Shown here in pieces: positions 51,148 through 53,530 of a stretch of DNA of 53,530 bases. This stretch comes from Alphaproteobacteria bacterium (GTDB lineage: Bacteria > Pseudomonadota > Alphaproteobacteria > SMXP01). The stretch is taken from positions 1 to 53,530 of the forward strand of contig JANQPV010000043.1 of NCBI GenBank assembly GCA_028285305.1, written 5' to 3'. The notes under the pieces are model-generated. The model saw only the letters and a program-made list of their open reading frames with translations, searched no databases and was not told the origin of the DNA. The translations under genes were made by a program, and so were the position numbers. The stretch's first letter is position 1. Each line of letters opens with the position of its first letter.

Positions 51148-51717
51148 ATGACCCGCAATCAGTTGGAAAAAAGTGTCTTCGCTAAAATCGCTACACTTCA
51201 TCCTGCGGTCATAACGTCCATTTTTCTCGTCATAATTCTTGTCTTCATCCAATTGGTTGAAAAATTGAATCTAGGCATAGCGGGTATAGTTCAAGTTTAT
51301 GCCGTAATAGGATGTTTTCTTTATCTGCTTTTTTTGTTCTGGATATTTGGCATCGTAAAAGTTGTTAACTCCAAAGCGGCAAGAAGAACCACAGAGACCT
51401 TTCACCTCCTAGGTTTCGTAGCTTTTCCAATATTCTTTGTAATGATTGGAACTATGCTTCCACCTGAGACCGAAGAAACATCGTGGGCATTAAAATCATT
51501 CGCAGGGCTAGTGTTGGCTAGCACTTCAATTTGCTATTGTGGGTCGATGTGGGTGACCGCCTCAGCCTTAGTCAATCCCGAAAAAAATTCTGGGTTCGCC
51601 TACTGGCTAAAATCCGTGATAGCATTCTTACTCATATATGCTTTTCCAATTGGAGTATGGTTTCTGCACAAACGAATAAAAGAAGTGGCTCTATCAGAAG
51701 AAGCCAGTTTTGGGTGA
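51148..51717 (+). CDS. Hypothetical four-helix membrane protein
   Basis: A 189-residue protein with four predicted membrane helices (about 20-38, 44-70, 85-103, 150-170). I do not recognise a family. Its DNA is visibly richer in A and T, with more AAA and TTT codons than its neighbours, which suggests transfer from another source. The ATG follows TTTTGAGTCG without a good ribosome site. It stands alone between ggt and the folE-BLUF pair. Confidence 0.65.
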   Translation: MTRNQLEKSVFAKIATLHPAVITSIFLVIILVFIQLVEKLNLGIAGIVQVYAVIGCFLYLLFLFWIFGIVKVVNSKAARRTTETFHLLGFVAFPIFFVMIGTMLPPETEETSWALKSFAGLVLASTSICYCGSMWVTASALVNPEKNSGFAYWLKSVIAFLLIYAFPIGVWFLHKRIKEVALSEEASFG

Positions 51718-51806
51718 GTTGCCTGACCTTAAGATCCAAATATGCGGATGTCTTGAAATGACGATCCGCGGACGCTCTAAACTCGAGCGGTCGAAATCGT
51801 TCCCGA

Positions 51807-51962
51807 CTACATGCTGCCCGATGGGCTTTCAAGCGCCACCAACATTTTGAGTTGTTCCGCTTCTGCTTTGATAGCTTGCGCGTCGACCGCCATGCCGATT
51901 TTGGACAAATACTCCGCTTGCGAGTCGAGCATTCCGATTAGGGTCTTGATGTTTTCAGCCAT
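51807..51962 (-). CDS. Small protein, 51 residues
   Basis: The minus-strand frame MAENIKTLIGMLDSQ...SPSGSM has an AAGGAGA ribosome site 7 bases before its ATG. Composition is that of an amphipathic, all-helical protein, with alternating Leu/Ile/Met and Lys/Glu. The codon choice matches the surrounding genome. It follows the BLUF gene by 119 bases on the same strand and could be part of the same transcript. The function is unknown. Confidence 0.6.
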   Translation of the reverse strand: MAENIKTLIGMLDSQAEYLSKIGMAVDAQAIKAEAEQLKMLVALESPSGSM

Positions 51963-52081
51963 TGTTCGTCTCCTTACCCCTCTTTAAACGTGGTTTGGGG
52001 GCCGGGAGATCACTTGGATTTCACCAGGAGAATTCGAAGGGGTGGAACGCGCACGACCAAGCGACCGAGGGTTTCGTTCGA

Positions 52082-52510
52082 TCACTCTCCGCGATTGGCG
52101 ATCGACGCCGAAGCGACCAGCTCGCTGAGCAGCGACATAGTGGCTGCCCCTGAGCTGCCAAAGGGGTCGAGCTTGGGCCGGCGAAAGTATTTCAGAAGCA
52201 TTGCGGGATTGAGTTTATCCGCATCCACATGGCCCATGGTCCAGCTTCCAAACTGCCGTTCCGAGATCTCTTCGTAAACCAAAAGCCGAACTTGCGAATG
52301 GCGTTCGTCTTGAACGATCTTGTTGTAAAGACCACAAACTTCGTCCCGGCCGCCTTCGAGAACCTGGATGAATAAATTGTCCGCAACGCAGAGCAACCCG
52401 GTTACACCCAGTTCGGCATTATTCCTTCTGGACTGCAGCAATATGTCTTCCAGAGCAGTCTCATCGATGGGTGAGCTGCGTTGACTGGCGTAGAGACAGC
52501 GAACAAGCAT
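52082..52510 (-). CDS. BLUF-domain blue-light sensor
   Basis: A 142-residue single-domain BLUF protein. The flavin-binding set is complete: Y7 (CLYAS), N31 (RNNAELGVTG), Q49 (FIQVLEG), and W90-x-M92 (SWTMG). BLUF domains sense blue light through an FAD hydrogen-bond switch. No output domain is attached, so it must act through a partner. The start is only 5 bases after the folE stop, and no separate ribosome site is seen, so translation is probably coupled. Confidence 0.93.
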   Translation of the reverse strand: MLVRCLYASQRSSPIDETALEDILLQSRRNNAELGVTGLLCVADNLFIQVLEGGRDEVCGLYNKIVQDERHSQVRLLVYEEISERQFGSWTMGHVDADKLNPAMLLKYFRRPKLDPFGSSGAATMSLLSELVASASIANRGE

Positions 52511-52515
52511 TTCAA

Positions 52516-53229
52516 TCAAGTCCGTAAATTGAGAAGCGAGAGGAATTCGCTCCGCAAAATATGATCGCGAAGAAAGGACCCCCGCATCACACTGTTCACC
52601 ATCATCGCTCCATCGTCTTTCACGCCGCGCCAATGCATGCAGAAGTGATCCGCTTCCATGACGACGGCCAGGCCATCTGGACGAACTTTATCCATGAGAA
52701 TATCGGCCAGCTGAGTAATTGCCTCTTCTTGAATTTGAGGGCGGGTCATGATCCATTCCGCCAATCTGGAGTATTTTGATAGTCCGATGAGGCTAGAATG
52801 CTCGTTGGGCATAACGCCAATCCAAAGGCGACCCATGATCGGGCAGAAATGATGGCTGCATGCACTGCGCACTTTTGTCGGCCCAACGATCATTAGTTCG
52901 TTGAGCGATTCCGCGTTTGGAAATTCGGTCAACGGAGGCTGTTCGTAGTATCGCCCCTTGAATACTTCGTTGACATACATTTTGGCGACACGCCGCGCGG
53001 TATCGCTCGTGTTATGGTCGTTCTCGACGTCAATCACCAGACTTCTGAGGACATCTTTGAACTTTTCTTCGACCTCGTCCAACAATTGGTCGATTTCGCC
53101 CGGCTCCAAAAAGTCGGATATGTTGTCGTTTGCGTGAAAGCGCTTTTTCGCTCGCACCAAACGGCTGCGAATCTCCTCGGAAACCGGGTTCAGTGTCCCC
53201 GTGGGCTTTTTTTCAACGACATCATCCAT
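52516..53229 (-). CDS. folE: GTP cyclohydrolase I
   Basis: A 237-residue FolE-type enzyme making dihydroneopterin triphosphate for folate and pterins. Zinc ligands are in ACSHHFCP (C and H) and FCMHWRG (C). IGLSKYSRLAEW and RPQIQEEAITQLA are family marks. The usual CEHH reads CSHH, a subgroup feature seen in some cyanobacterial and marine sequences as I recall. Residues 1-45 are an N-terminal extension. TATACT about 20 bases before the ATG could be a -10 box. BLUF follows in the same transcript. Confidence 0.93.
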   Translation of the reverse strand: MDDVVEKKPTGTLNPVSEEIRSRLVRAKKRFHANDNISDFLEPGEIDQLLDEVEEKFKDVLRSLVIDVENDHNTSDTARRVAKMYVNEVFKGRYYEQPPLTEFPNAESLNELMIVGPTKVRSACSHHFCPIMGRLWIGVMPNEHSSLIGLSKYSRLAEWIMTRPQIQEEAITQLADILMDKVRPDGLAVVMEADHFCMHWRGVKDDGAMMVNSVMRGSFLRDHILRSEFLSLLNLRT

Positions 53230-53430
53230 TGCAACAACACAGTATAGGTATGCGGCTAAGCGGGTCCAGTCTCGAACACCAACTTACATGACGTTTCTGG
53301 TCTCGTTCCGGATCACTGGTGCGCACCAAGAGAAGGTTTTCCGACGATTTCGAACGTGCTGAGAGGTCAGAAACGGGCGGCCATTGCATTCCTGCGCGGC
53401 AGAGAATGAGTGCCTGGATGCGACGGTCCT

Positions 53431-53530
53431 TAGAGCCGTTTTGGTTTTGACGGAAACACAAAACGGCTCCAGATTCCTTGTTTTGCGCGTTTCCTGACGG
53501 TGAACCGGATTCCACTTCACCTGGAAACGC
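53431..53530 (-). repeat. Right copy of the terminal inverted repeat (REP-like)
   Basis: Bases 53431-53526 are the exact reverse complement of 1-96; the last four bases complete the outer palindrome arm GGAAACGC, which pairs with GCGTTTCC at about 53487-53494. The element is a double hairpin. It lies about 200 bases upstream of folE. No further copy was noticed inside the window. Confidence 0.9.

Overview
The window looks like a chromosomal segment of a free-living alphaproteobacterium of moderate GC content. Pointers are a Ros/MucR regulator, the DUF1285 / CoA-pyrophosphatase / CCA-transferase neighbourhood beside a MoxR-DUF58-DUF4159 operon, DUF6111 and DUF2336 proteins, a PAS_5-type protein, and a dispersed REP-like repeat. 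Order and genus cannot be fixed from the sequence alone. I see no rRNA, tRNA, CRISPR array, transposase or phage genes. The two ends are exact inverted copies of a 96-bp repeat, so the window is probably a contig broken at that repeat.

Layout. 143-4324: GPH-type symporter, AhpD-like protein, then opposite-strand VOC and SDR genes, and a GNAT acetyltransferase. 4254-11094 (minus): MoxR ATPase, DUF58 protein, BatA/DUF4159 membrane protein and a VWA-like membrane protein, tightly overlapped. 11272-15584 (plus): DUF1285, Nudix CoA pyrophosphatase, GFA, VOC, DUF6111 and cca, with an antisense P-loop ATPase. 15587-19992 (minus): zinc-ribbon protein, dienelactone hydrolase, membrane protein, YchF, Pth and ribosomal L25. 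20162-25044: DUF2007, M48 lipoprotein protease, MAPEG protein, bacterioferritin with a DMT exporter, bacterioferritin-associated ferredoxin under a Fur-like box, and an ElyC/YdcF protein. 25276-30712: a MarR-GNAT fusion, then a minus-strand acyl-CoA type operon (GST, MFS, thiolase, hotdog thioesterase, SDR).

30932-37034 is the most unusual stretch. It has a lipoprotein, a DUF2336 protein, two tandem paralogous secreted mini-proteins behind a structured leader, a strong terminator, and then a clear cyclic-di-GMP-I (GEMM-I) riboswitch. The riboswitch is followed by a 28-codon leader ORF whose stop overlaps a start codon of a ParA-like ATPase, and by a ribbon-helix-helix partner protein. A nested, two-way terminated inverted-repeat element closes the locus.

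37876-45445 is a nine-gene Mrp/Mnh cation/proton antiporter operon (E-F-G-DUF4040-B-C-D-D-small protein-D). It has no fused MrpA and is preceded by a structured leader. 45649-53229 holds a MucR homologue lacking two zinc ligands, a PAS_5 protein, a CadC-like regulator, a tautomerase, a GFA protein, gamma-glutamyltransferase, an AT-rich orphan membrane protein, a 51-residue ORF, and a folE-BLUF pair separated by 5 bases.

The best candidate for an undescribed system is the riboswitch-controlled ParA/RHH pair at 34340-36137. A second-messenger sensor appears to set translation of a positioning or partition-like ATPase through a leader ORF. The folE-BLUF pair and the split-MrpA antiporter operon are the next most interesting.
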